The notes beneath the pieces are model-generated. The model was not told the DNA's origin and searched no databases. It worked only from the letters and a program-made list of their open reading frames with translations. Below, piece after piece: positions 35,019-43,426 of a stretch of DNA of 53,135 nucleotides. How positions within the stretch are numbered: the stretch's first letter is position 1; every line of letters starts with the position of its first letter. The DNA comes from Peptoniphilaceae bacterium AM52-5BH (GTDB lineage: Bacteria > Bacillota > Clostridia > Tissierellales > Peptoniphilaceae), in NCBI GenBank assembly GCA_027669155.1, contig JAQEDR010000006.1:42653-95787 (forward strand), read 5' to 3'. Made by a program: the position numbers and the translations under genes.

Positions 35019-35633
35019 ATGAAAACTTGTTATATAATTGGAGGAGGAAGCTTCGATGGCTTCTTCGACGAAATAGGAAAAGATGACTTGGTCCTTGCAG
35101 CTGATAAGGGCTACAGGCTTGCTAAGAGCGAAAATATCAAGGTCGACTACATCATAGGAGACTTCGACTCATCCCAAAGACCAGATGATATCAATGTAAT
35201 AGCCCTAAACCCAATCAAGGACTATACAGATACCGTTGCTGCTATAGAATTCGCCAAGGAAAAAGGCTATAAGAAAATCATAATTTATGGAGGACTTGGA
35301 GGAAGGGAAAGTCACACCATATCAAACATCCGCACCATCTACCATTATCAAAAACAAGGAATCGATATAAGATTAAAATCGAAAGCTAAGGAAATATTTG
35401 TAGTAGATGATAAACTCACATACACTTACAAAAACCACGACTTCTACGTATCAATATTCTCCCTAAATGATAATACAAGACTTACAATTAAGGGACTCTA
35501 CTACGAACTAGAAGACTACATCATGAAAATCGACGACGCCCTAGGAGTGTCAAACGAAACAAAAAAAGAAGATTTTGAAATCAAAGTAAATGACGGGGCT
35601 GTGGTTGTGGTATTTGAAGATAAGGATTGCTAG
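35019..35633 (+). CDS. thiN: Thiamine pyrophosphokinase
   Basis: A 204-aa enzyme that transfers pyrophosphate from ATP to thiamine. AADKGYRLAKSENIKVDYII, GDFDSS, the DYTDTVAAIEFAKEKGY segment and IIYGGLGGRESHTISNI are the family's catalytic and nucleotide-binding parts. The C-terminal beta domain is present, so it is full length. GAGGTGAAAT precedes ATG. It is divergent from the AI-2E operon, and the second repeat tract follows. No thiamine riboswitch is visible upstream; only about 30 nt separate the start from a possible TATAAT. Confidence 0.93.
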   Translation: MKTCYIIGGGSFDGFFDEIGKDDLVLAADKGYRLAKSENIKVDYIIGDFDSSQRPDDINVIALNPIKDYTDTVAAIEFAKEKGYKKIIIYGGLGGRESHTISNIRTIYHYQKQGIDIRLKSKAKEIFVVDDKLTYTYKNHDFYVSIFSLNDNTRLTIKGLYYELEDYIMKIDDALGVSNETKKEDFEIKVNDGAVVVVFEDKDC

Positions 35634-35829
35634 GAAATAGAGAGACTTCCACTGCAATTGGTGTAAAGGAACAGGTGGGGTGTGTTAGCACCCCTTATGT
35701 CGAGCGGAGTCGAGACATCTCGTAGATAATCTTAAATAGTAAAATCTATGTTCCTTCTCTCGCCCTTATCTCGAGCGAAGCGAAGCAGAGTCGAGAGATC
35801 TCATATTAAAATTTAATTTCCCTTACTCA

Positions 35830-35993
35830 CCACCTCGACAGAGCTTCCACAGGGAAGCGACGAGAGGTCTTAAGAACCTTGGGACGTGTCTAGTTTGAGT
35901 TTTTGTTAGCTATGTATTTTCGTAAATAACTTAAACTCAATAATCCACATGTCATCACAGACTGTAGATCTCTCACATTCGTTCGAGATGGCG
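35830..35993. repeat. Alpha module, copy 4 (tract 2)
   Basis: 164 bp, with CACCTCGACAGAGC and TTCGAGATGG ends and the ATGTCATCACAGACTGTAGA core. It carries the extra GCTTCC/GGAAGC hairpin arm also seen in copy 3. Confidence 0.8.
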
Positions 35994-36033
35994 GGAGCCT
36001 TGTTTGGATTTATTCTCAAAGTACAGGATAACC

Positions 36034-36338
36034 GCCTCCTCGACAGAGCTTCCACGGGGAAGCGACGAGAGGTCTTAAGAACCTTGGGACGTGCTTGGAC
36101 TTAGTTTTTCTTAGCTATGTATTTTCGCAAATAACTTAAACTTAAAAATCCACATATCATCACAGACTGTAGATCTCTCACATTGTCCTCTCATAGCCGG
36201 ACGGGCTTGCTTTCGACGGTAGTTTGCGGATTCGGTAACAAGCCTGTCCGGCTATTGGAGGACCTCATACTCGCCAAGCCTCGATTAGGGAGTTTCATCA
36301 GTTCGTTAAACTCACTGTGACAACTCCATTCGAGATGG
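36034..36338. repeat. Alpha module, copy 5, split by a gamma hairpin
   Basis: Alpha sequence runs to CTCTCACATT (ending 36184) and resumes with ATTCGAGATGG at about 36328. About 143 bp of unrelated, GC-richer hairpin DNA replace two bases of the uninterrupted copy. Confidence 0.8.
36185..36327. mobile_element. Gamma element: strong hairpin inserted in an alpha copy
   Basis: GTCCTC...ATAGCCGGAC-GGCTTG (36185-36209) pairs with CAAGCC-GTCCGGCTAT...GAGGAC (36238-36263), about 22 pairs. A second hairpin, GGAGTT (36289-36294) with AACTCC (36322-36327), lies beside it. Part of the same sequence is found again at 46952-46977. No ORF is present. It is probably a non-autonomous hairpin element that inserted into the alpha copy. 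Confidence 0.6.
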
Positions 36339-36402
36339 CGTTATTGGTAGATATGCTTTTATTTAAAGTAAATAATTATCTGCTAATTAAATATAACGAG
36401 TG

Positions 36403-36493
36403 AGATCCCTCCACTGCGGTCGGGATAAGGGATACGGTTGGTGCGACAGCACCCCTTATGTCGAGCGAAACGAAGCGGAGTCGAGACATCTCT
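36403..36493. repeat. Beta module, copy in tract 2
   Basis: The arms are GAGATCCCTCCACTGCGG and GCGGAGTCGAGACATCTC. The inner palindrome is replaced by GGTTGGTGC/GACAGCACC-type pairing. Confidence 0.7.
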
Positions 36494-36511
36494 GGCAAAA
36501 TATCTTCCTTT

Positions 36512-36681
36512 CCACCTCGACAGAGCTTCCACGTGGAAGCGACGAGAGGTCTACAGAACCTTGGGACGTGTCTGGTTTGAGTTTTTGTTTTCTATGTATT
36601 CTCGTAGATTACTTAACCATTATAATCTACGCGTCATCACAGACTGTAGATCTCTCAGTCGTACCTCCTTCGAGATGGCGT
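36512..36681. repeat. Alpha module, copy 6 (tract 2)
   Basis: 170 bp. The core GCGTCATCACAGACTGTAGA and the block CTTGGGACGTGTCTGG are well kept, with the hairpin arm GCTTCC-ACGT-GGAAGC. Confidence 0.75.
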
Positions 36682-36893
36682 TATTGTTGTTTAGCTTATT
36701 CTCAAAGAATAGGCAATTATTCCATAATATAATTAATGTCTGAGACTTCTCCACAAGGTCGAAGTAAGGGATTCGTTTAAATGATATTTCTCCCGTCCTC
36801 TCTTAGCCTTTCGTCACCCCTTATGTCGAGCGTAGTCGAGACATCTCATTCTCATAAAGCTTTCCTAACGAAACTTTTCATCACACTACAAAA

Positions 36894-36930
36894 CCCTCCT
36901 TGGCTTTATCCACCAAGGAGGGCTTATTTT
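36894..36930. terminator. Bidirectional terminator after the M3 peptidase gene
   Basis: CCCTCCTTGG (36894-36903) and CCAAGGAGGG (36913-36922) form a perfect 10-bp stem. T-rich sequence lies on both sides. It ends the minus-strand peptidase transcript. Confidence 0.85.
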
Positions 36931-36953
36931 TTCTTAGTTTTTTAGGAATATTT

Positions 36954-38651
36954 TTATTTAATCTTATCCTTATCCAAACTTTCTAGGTAATCGGTAAGTT
37001 TTGGGAGGATTTTCTCTATTGTTCCATCATCGAAGGGGCTTTCTAGACCTACTTCTTTAAGGGCCTTTTTGGTAGGAAGCTTGGCACTTATCTTACATAG
37101 TTTGATATAAGAATCCCAGGCCTTTTCGTGATTTTCCATATCCATTACGAAATATTGGAAGGCGTTTATCTGGGCTATGGTGTAGTCGATATAGTAGAAG
37201 GGATCTGTGTAAAGGTGGAGTTGTCTTTGCCATCTGCCTCCATTTTCCAAATATTCATTGCCATCATAGTCTAGGTGAGGGAGGTATTTTTTCTCTATTT
37301 CTCTGTACTTGGCCCTTCGCTCTTTTGGACTTGCAGACGGATTAGCGTAGACATATTCTTGGAATTCGTCAATGCTTGCTCCATAAGGGATGAACTTAAT
37401 GGCTGAGGCTATATGGTCGTAGTAGTATTTTTCGCTATCTTCTCCGAAGAACTTCTCCATCCAAGGATGAGTGAAAAACTCCATGCTCATAGAATGGGTC
37501 TCTGCTATTTCCATTGTTAGGTCGTTATTCTCACTAGGATACATATCTCTTGTAAGATAGCCCTGGAAGGCGTGGCCTGCCTCGTGAGTTAGGACGTCCA
37601 CATCTCCGCTGGTTCCGTTAAAGTTTGAGAAGATAAAAGGCATCTGTGTAAGAGGAAGACTTGTCATATAGCCACCTGGCGCCTTGCCGTCTTTAGTAGT
37701 TAGATCCATCATGCCCTTATCAATCATGGCTTCGAAAAACTCGCCTGTCTCCTCTGACAACTCCTTATACATCTCAAGTGCCTTAGCTACTAAGAGATCT
37801 TCATCACCAATAGGCTTCGGATTTCCTGAAAGAAAGCTTAGGGGAAGGTCAAAATATTTCATATTTTCTATCCCGATTCTTTGGGCCTGGTCGGCGTAGA
37901 TTTTTTGACTTAAAGGAACAATATGCTCTAAGATTTGTTCTCTATATTTTTTTGCGTCGCTACTATCCCAATCAAGCCTTCCCATAAGCTTGTAAGCAAC
38001 AGGAGTGTAAGTCTCAAAGCCAAGTTTGTTTGCGATCTTGGTCCTAATCTTAACCAAATCATCATAAATCCTATCAAGACTTTCCATATTAGCCGCAAAC
38101 CAACCATTAAGAGCCTCAAAGGCCTCTCTTCGAGTGTCTCTATCCCTATCCTGGGTTATGGCAAGAAGGCCGGATATATTTTTTATCTCTCCCCTAAATT
38201 CAATCTCTGCCCCACCTGTTAGCTTATAATACTCATTGACAAGCTTAGACTCGCTTACCCTATCTTCCATTATAGAAGGATCGAAGGTGTCTTCTTGGAG
38301 CTTATCTCTCATAGTAATAGTCTTGCCATACTTTTCCTCAAAGTCAGCTCTAAACTTACTTTCTATTCTGATTGTACCAAGCCTATGCTTAAGCTCATCG
38401 AAAAGTGGCATATGCTCATAGAAAAGCTTTAGCTCACCATCATAGAACTCGTCCTTGGTATTGATAGAATTTCTGATACTTACGATATTATAAAGTTCAT
38501 CTATTTTAAGGAAGAAGTCTTCAATATCCCTATGAAGCTCAAAAAACTCCTCCCTATCCTTTGACCTACTAAGCCCATCAAGCAAGCTAGAAATCTCTCC
38601 CACAAGCCCATCAAAATCTGGTCTTTCATAAACTATATCCTCAAATCTCAT
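36954..38651 (-). CDS. M3-family oligoendopeptidase (PepF-like)
   Basis: A 565-aa zinc peptidase that cleaves peptides of about 7-20 residues in the cytoplasm. The zinc site LTHEAGHAFQGYL contains HEAGH, and the third ligand lies in EIAETHSMSMEFF. The downstream substrate segment DPFYYIDYTIAQINAF is also typical. The N-terminal half is the helical lid domain. AGGAGG precedes the ATG. It is probably a single transcription unit ending at the hairpin in 36894-36930. Confidence 0.93.
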   Translation of the reverse strand: MRFEDIVYERPDFDGLVGEISSLLDGLSRSKDREEFFELHRDIEDFFLKIDELYNIVSIRNSINTKDEFYDGELKLFYEHMPLFDELKHRLGTIRIESKFRADFEEKYGKTITMRDKLQEDTFDPSIMEDRVSESKLVNEYYKLTGGAEIEFRGEIKNISGLLAITQDRDRDTRREAFEALNGWFAANMESLDRIYDDLVKIRTKIANKLGFETYTPVAYKLMGRLDWDSSDAKKYREQILEHIVPLSQKIYADQAQRIGIENMKYFDLPLSFLSGNPKPIGDEDLLVAKALEMYKELSEETGEFFEAMIDKGMMDLTTKDGKAPGGYMTSLPLTQMPFIFSNFNGTSGDVDVLTHEAGHAFQGYLTRDMYPSENNDLTMEIAETHSMSMEFFTHPWMEKFFGEDSEKYYYDHIASAIKFIPYGASIDEFQEYVYANPSASPKERRAKYREIEKKYLPHLDYDGNEYLENGGRWQRQLHLYTDPFYYIDYTIAQINAFQYFVMDMENHEKAWDSYIKLCKISAKLPTKKALKEVGLESPFDDGTIEKILPKLTDYLESLDKDKIK

Positions 38652-38797
38652 ACAGCCTCCTTAGAATTAATTAATCATTATTATACTCTTATAAACTATT
38701 ATGAAAATACAAAAAAGGCTATAAATATTAATAATTTTGCAATTAGTCACATATAAAAAACAATTTAATTGTAAACATTAATGAAAATATGCGAGAG

Positions 38798-38828
38798 AAA
38801 ACTCCAAGATCAGAGAACTTGGAGTTTT
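38798..38828 (-). terminator. Terminator of the YSIRK/NPKTG surface protein gene
   Basis: AAAACTCCAAG and CTTGGAGTTTT form a perfect 11-bp stem with a 9-nt loop, 36 nt after the stop codon. Confidence 0.85.
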
Positions 38829-38863
38829 GGATTAATTTATGGTTACAATCTGTCTATTTAGTT

Positions 38864-41800
38864 TTATTCTTCGTCTTTATTTTTCTTGCTGACAAAGAGT
38901 CCACTAGCAGCTGCGATTAGTCCTAGTGCTGCACCTGAGATAGAACCTACACCTGTCTTAGGATTTCCGTTCTTTCTTACAGGAGTTTCTTTCTTAGTTT
39001 CCTTCTTAGCTTCAACTACTGGAACTTGAACCTTGTTATCCTTATTATCCTTTTCTCCTTCTGGATTTGTTGGATTTTCTTTACCTGGTTTTTCAGGTTT
39101 GTCAGGATTTTCTGGTTTTACAGGTTTTTCTGGAGTCTCAGGAGTCTCTGGCTTATCTGGAGTCTCAGGAGTTTCACCTGGTGTTTCTGGCTCAACTGGC
39201 TCAGATGGTTCTAGTGGTGTCCATGGGGTTTCACTTGGTGTTTCTGGTTCAACCGGTTCTGATGGTTCTAGTGGTGTCCATGGGGTTTCACCTGGTGTTT
39301 CTGGTTCAACTGGCTCAGATGGTTCTAGTGGTGTCCATGGAATTGATGAATCTCCTTCACCTAGTTCTACTGGTTCAGAAGGTTCTAGTGGTGTCCATGG
39401 TGTTTCTGTTTTTTCGTAAACATATGTGATTTCTTGAGTTACACCTGGTTTGTAGTTACCTTCTGTATTTTCACCTTTTTCATTAAATGTTGGTTCTTCT
39501 ACTGGGTTTTCTGTTTTAACGAATTTGAATCCGTTTTTATCTTTTTTACCAGTTGTGTAAGTCATGTCTTTTGTTCCACCACTTACTTTACCATCTACTA
39601 CTTCACGCCCAATTTCTTTACCATCTTTATCTTTTGTGATGTAGATGTGGTGTTCTTGGAATTTTCCTGTTTCTTCTAGTGGGGTTTGACCTACTTCTTC
39701 TTTTTGATAGATATATGTTACTTCTTGCTTAGTATCTGCAATGTAAGCTGCTTCTTTTTCACTACCATCTTTATTGAATTGTCCACCGTTTACAGATTTT
39801 ACTTCAATTAGTGTGTAACCTTCTCTATCTTCTTTTGATGTTTTATAGTTCTCTTTTTCTGTTCCTTCTTTTACATCTTTATTTACTTCATCGTCTTTTA
39901 CGATTGTTCCGTCTAGTTTCTTTGTTTGATAAATGTGATGTTCTTGGAATGAACCCTTCTTTTCTACTGGTTTTTGTTCTTCTTTTTGATAGATATATGT
40001 TACTTCTTGCTTAGTATCTGCAATGTATGCTGCTTCTTTTTCACTACCATCTTTATTGAATTGTCCACCGTTTACAGATTTTACTTCAATTAGTGTGTAA
40101 CCTTCTCTATCTTCTTTTGATGTTTTATAGTTCTCTTTTTCTGTTCCTTCTTTTACATCTTTATTTACTTCATCGTCTTTTACGATTGTTCCGTCTAGTT
40201 TCTTTGTTTGATAAATGTGATGTTCTTGGAATGAACCCTTCTTTTCTACTGGTTTTTGTTCTTCTTTTTGATAGATATATGTTACTTCTTGCTTAGTATC
40301 TGCAATGTAAGCTGCTTCTTTTTCACTACCATCTTTATTGAATTGTCCACCGTTTACAGATTTTACTTCAATTAGTGTGTAACCTTCTCTATCTTCTTTT
40401 GATGTTTTATAGTTCTCTTTTTCTGTTCCTTCTTTTACATCTTTATTTACTTCATCGTCTTTTACGATTGTTCCGTCTAGTTTCTTTGTTTGATAAATGT
40501 GATGTTCTTGGAATGAACCCTTCTTTTCTACTGGTTTTTGTTCTTCTTTTTGATAGATATATGTTACTTCTTGCTTAGTATCTGCAATGTATGCTGCTTC
40601 TTTTTCACTACCATCTTTATTGAATTGTCCACCGTTTACAGATTTTACTTCAATTAGTGTGTAACCTTCTCTATCTTCTTTTGATGTTTTATAGTTCTCT
40701 TTTTCTGTTCCTTCTTTTACATCTTTATTTACTTCATCGTCTTTTACGATTGTTCCGTCTAGTTTCTTTGTTTGATAAATATGATGTTCTTGGAATGAAC
40801 CTTTTTTCTCTACTGGTTTTTGTTTTTGATAAATATATGTTACTTCTAGTTTTTCTCCATTTACATAGTTACCACAAGTAGCTGCACCTTGATTATCAAA
40901 TTTTACTCCTAATTTAGCAGAATCTTCATTTGTAGCTTTTACTTCAACAAGTTTATAGCCATCTTTATCTTTTTCGTCTGTTACAACATTTCCATCTTGA
41001 TCTTTTTTAGATGTTGAGTATTCATCTTCATCAATACCTGTTGTTTCTGTAACATCTTTTGTAACAGTTTCTTCAGCAATTACATTGCCATTTTCATCAA
41101 GAGTTTGATAAATGTGGTGTTCTTGGAAGGATCCATGTTTAACATCTCTTTCATAGATATAAGTTACTTCTTTAGTCTTTCCTGGTTCGTACTTTCCACG
41201 AGCAATAGTACCATCTTCATTGTATTCTGGGTTTTCTACTAAATTATCTGCATCAACTTTTACAAATTCGAAGTCATCTATTTCGTTTTTGCTTGTAAAG
41301 TAATTATCGTAGTCGTAACCTTCAGTTTTATTTGAATGAAGAGTGAATGTCTTATCTTCTTGAAGAACTCCATCTACTTTTGTGTAGTAAACATGATGTT
41401 CTTTGAAATAACCGATTTTATCGCCTTGCGCTTCAGTATCTCCCACTGTTGTCACAATACTGTTATCCATAATATGAAATTTAGTTCCGTCACCATAAAG
41501 AGTTGCTCTTGAGTATACATTGTTTCCAGTTTTGCTTGGTGCAGCAGTGGATGTAACTGTAACAATATAAGGACTGTCAATATTATTATGACGTAACTTT
41601 TGATCTCCATTATCAGCAAATGTGATTTCAATTCCGCCATCTCTAAATACTGTTTTTACCATTGTTTCTTCATCTGTTTCTACTGGGTTTTCTATGATTG
41701 CAGATGGAACATCAGTACCTTTTGGTAATTTTTGAATTGAAACAGTTGTATCTTTTTCTGTATAGTTTACATCAGAAGGAGATCCATCAGGTGTTAATCC

Positions 41801-43024
41801 ATCGATAAACATTGCAACTTTACCGGTAGCCCAGTTTCTATTAGATGTTGTTATAGTTTTTGAATCAGGGTTTATATAAAATACTTGTGTATATTCACCA
41901 GTTTCAGGATTGAATTCAGTAAATTGGCTCATACCATTAAGGTTATCGCCAGTGTAATATGGTTTGCCATATTCAACATTAATATTATGTTCATCTACTG
42001 TATCACCTACTTTAATAGAGATTTTTTCTTCAGGTGTATTATTTGGAACTTTTGTCTTATCAATATAAGCAAAACCCTTTACAGATACGACTACATTTCT
42101 TTGATCGTTGATGTTTTCGTTAAAAGTATATTTGATAGTGCTTCTGTCAACTCTTATACCATCAGCAACAACTTTTCCATCAATTTCTATTGGATATTCA
42201 TTTTCGTGATCTGGTTCGATTCCCTTTAAAGATAGGTTGTCTGAAAGGTCAATTGTAAAGTAATCTCCTGCAATTGTTCCTCTTGGAGATGTAAAAGAAA
42301 CTTCCCAACCTACTGCTTCACCATTATCTGGCTTTATAGTTCCTTTTGTTTCGTGTCCTTCTTCTGTTAAGGCAACATATTTGCTTTGAACATCGTTAGA
42401 TATGTCTTTTGGTTCTCTATTTTCATCAGCAGGTGCTGCTACAGCTTCTGGTGTAGTTTCTTCATTCATTTCAAATGCAGGTGTTTTTTCTGAAATCTTT
42501 TCATCAACTAATGTTTGTGCGTCAAGATTAGCGTCTGCGTCTAGCTTGTTAGCTATTTCTTCTTCAATGCCTGCAATTTCGCTATCAGTGTAGTCTGCTT
42601 CTTTTAGAGCTTGTCTTTGTTCGTCTGTTAGTGAAAATACTTCTTTGTTTTCTACGACAGCTTCTTTATCTTCTGTAGTAGTTTCTTCAGCAGGTGTTCC
42701 TTCTGGAGCTTCTTCTGTTGTTTCTGTTTCTTTAAGAGCTTCAGTATTTTCTGTTGTATCTGCTGGTTTTTCTCCCTCAGCTGGTGCTGGAGTTTCTTCT
42801 TTATTTTCTCCACTTGTATTCTCTGTTTCAGCAGTTTCTTCAGCTACAGCTTGATTTTCGCTATCAAGTCCAGCTGCTTCTACTGAGGATGGAGATACTA
42901 AGAGTGCATAACCTAGCATGCATGAAACTAACCCTACAGATAGTTTTCTGGTTGCATACTTTGGCTTTCTACTTGAGCCTTTTAATTTTTTAAGCTCAAT
43001 AATTCTTTTAAATTTGTTGTCCAT
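38864..43024 (-). CDS. YSIRK-type, sortase-anchored surface protein with tandem repeats
   Basis: A 1386-aa wall protein. The signal has the YSIRK-like motif YATRKLSVGLVSCMLGYALL (from about residue 23) and likely cleavage after VEA. An acidic, alanine-rich stretch follows, then an adhesive Ig-like region (about 210-520) resembling fibrinogen- or collagen-binding N-domains. MucBP-like repeats include four 94-residue units (KGSFQEHHIYQTKKLDGTIV...), then a proline-rich wall region (WTPLEPSEPVE) and the sortase motif NPKTG with a hydrophobic helix and KKNKDEE tail. The NPKTG variant may need a matching sortase. I start at ATG 43024 after GGAGG; the frame continues upstream to 43204 but through the promoter. 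Cell adhesion is the likely role. Confidence 0.92.
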   Translation of the reverse strand: MDNKFKRIIELKKLKGSSRKPKYATRKLSVGLVSCMLGYALLVSPSSVEAAGLDSENQAVAEETAETENTSGENKEETPAPAEGEKPADTTENTEALKETETTEEAPEGTPAEETTTEDKEAVVENKEVFSLTDEQRQALKEADYTDSEIAGIEEEIANKLDADANLDAQTLVDEKISEKTPAFEMNEETTPEAVAAPADENREPKDISNDVQSKYVALTEEGHETKGTIKPDNGEAVGWEVSFTSPRGTIAGDYFTIDLSDNLSLKGIEPDHENEYPIEIDGKVVADGIRVDRSTIKYTFNENINDQRNVVVSVKGFAYIDKTKVPNNTPEEKISIKVGDTVDEHNINVEYGKPYYTGDNLNGMSQFTEFNPETGEYTQVFYINPDSKTITTSNRNWATGKVAMFIDGLTPDGSPSDVNYTEKDTTVSIQKLPKGTDVPSAIIENPVETDEETMVKTVFRDGGIEITFADNGDQKLRHNNIDSPYIVTVTSTAAPSKTGNNVYSRATLYGDGTKFHIMDNSIVTTVGDTEAQGDKIGYFKEHHVYYTKVDGVLQEDKTFTLHSNKTEGYDYDNYFTSKNEIDDFEFVKVDADNLVENPEYNEDGTIARGKYEPGKTKEVTYIYERDVKHGSFQEHHIYQTLDENGNVIAEETVTKDVTETTGIDEDEYSTSKKDQDGNVVTDEKDKDGYKLVEVKATNEDSAKLGVKFDNQGAATCGNYVNGEKLEVTYIYQKQKPVEKKGSFQEHHIYQTKKLDGTIVKDDEVNKDVKEGTEKENYKTSKEDREGYTLIEVKSVNGGQFNKDGSEKEAAYIADTKQEVTYIYQKEEQKPVEKKGSFQEHHIYQTKKLDGTIVKDDEVNKDVKEGTEKENYKTSKEDREGYTLIEVKSVNGGQFNKDGSEKEAAYIADTKQEVTYIYQKEEQKPVEKKGSFQEHHIYQTKKLDGTIVKDDEVNKDVKEGTEKENYKTSKEDREGYTLIEVKSVNGGQFNKDGSEKEAAYIADTKQEVTYIYQKEEQKPVEKKGSFQEHHIYQTKKLDGTIVKDDEVNKDVKEGTEKENYKTSKEDREGYTLIEVKSVNGGQFNKDGSEKEAAYIADTKQEVTYIYQKEEVGQTPLEETGKFQEHHIYITKDKDGKEIGREVVDGKVSGGTKDMTYTTGKKDKNGFKFVKTENPVEEPTFNEKGENTEGNYKPGVTQEITYVYEKTETPWTPLEPSEPVELGEGDSSIPWTPLEPSEPVEPETPGETPWTPLEPSEPVEPETPSETPWTPLEPSEPVEPETPGETPETPDKPETPETPEKPVKPENPDKPEKPGKENPTNPEGEKDNKDNKVQVPVVEAKKETKKETPVRKNGNPKTGVGSISGAALGLIAAASGLFVSKKNKDEE
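39170..39410 (-). repeat. Proline-rich wall-spanning repeats in the surface protein
   Basis: The phrase WTPLEPSEPVE, with PETPGETP or similar linkers, occurs four times. DNA copies differ at only a few positions. Such regions cross the peptidoglycan in sortase-anchored proteins. Confidence 0.8.
39696..40823 (-). repeat. Four 282-bp tandem repeats in the surface protein
   Basis: The same DNA phrase TTCTTGGAATGAAC falls at 39941, 40223, 40505 and 40787, exactly 282 bp apart. The 94-residue units differ at very few bases, mostly silent, which points to recent expansion and likely copy-number variation. Confidence 0.85.
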
Positions 43025-43426
43025 TTTTCCTCCAAAAATAATCGACAGGCTCAAAACCCCATATAGTAAGTCTGTCCTAGTTACATTTATCATAGACTGC
43101 GTGTTCGCAAAATGTCTTATAATTATTCTATACCCGATTATTTCCATTTCAAGCTTAATAATTAATTTTTTAGTTATATTTACTAAAAAACAATATTTTC
43201 CCAATATATATAAAACCTAGTTAGATAAGTAGATTTCAACATTTCGCCTATTGCGCACACTAAATCATTACTACTAAATATTATATTTTTAGCTTATTTT
43301 TATCATTCTTTTTCAATATTTCTGTTTTATTACCTATATTTTTTATATATTCTATTGTATAATTATTGTATATTGAGTATAAAAATAGCGTTCTAGTGAA
43401 TAGAACGCTATTATATCTATTTAATT
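43025..43426. promoter_or_regulatory. Intergenic region with surface-protein promoter and upstream terminator
   Basis: On the minus strand TTGAAA (43147-43152), a 16-nt spacer and TAGAAT (43125-43130) make the promoter, giving about a 95-nt leader before ATG 43024. The leader contains GACAG/CTGTC pairing. AT-rich DNA without a gene fills 43205-43380, and the terminator of the next gene lies at 43384-43412. Confidence 0.65.
43384..43412 (-). terminator. Terminator of the ABC-2 transporter operon
   Basis: AATAGCGTTCTA and TAGAACGCTATT form a perfect 12-bp stem with a 5-nt loop, followed on the minus strand by T. It is 15 nt after the permease stop codon. Confidence 0.9.

Larger units (their letters stand above)
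35634..36880. repeat. Repeat tract 2: beta, alpha and gamma modules, no genes
   Basis: This 1.2-kb interval between two convergent genes contains, in order: beta (35642-35721), partial beta (35755-35802), alpha (35830-35993), alpha interrupted by gamma (36034-36338), beta (36403-36493), alpha (36512-36681) and beta (36741-36848). The alphas are in the opposite orientation to tract 1. ORFs of about 100 codons here follow the repeats and have no ribosome site. Confidence 0.85.

Noticed and set aside
36400..36743. ORFs of 100-110 codons on the plus strand in repeat tract 2
   Set aside because: They run through palindromic modules, lack ribosome sites, and similar peptide phrases (SVVETS-like) appear in the other tracts only because the DNA repeats.
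39033..39419. Long plus-strand ORFs opposite the surface-protein repeats
   Set aside because: Low-complexity antisense frames caused by repeat periodicity.
43025..43204. N-terminal extension of the surface protein to 43204
   Set aside because: It would pass through the promoter and place 60 residues before the YSIRK-type signal; ATG 43024 has a perfect ribosome site.
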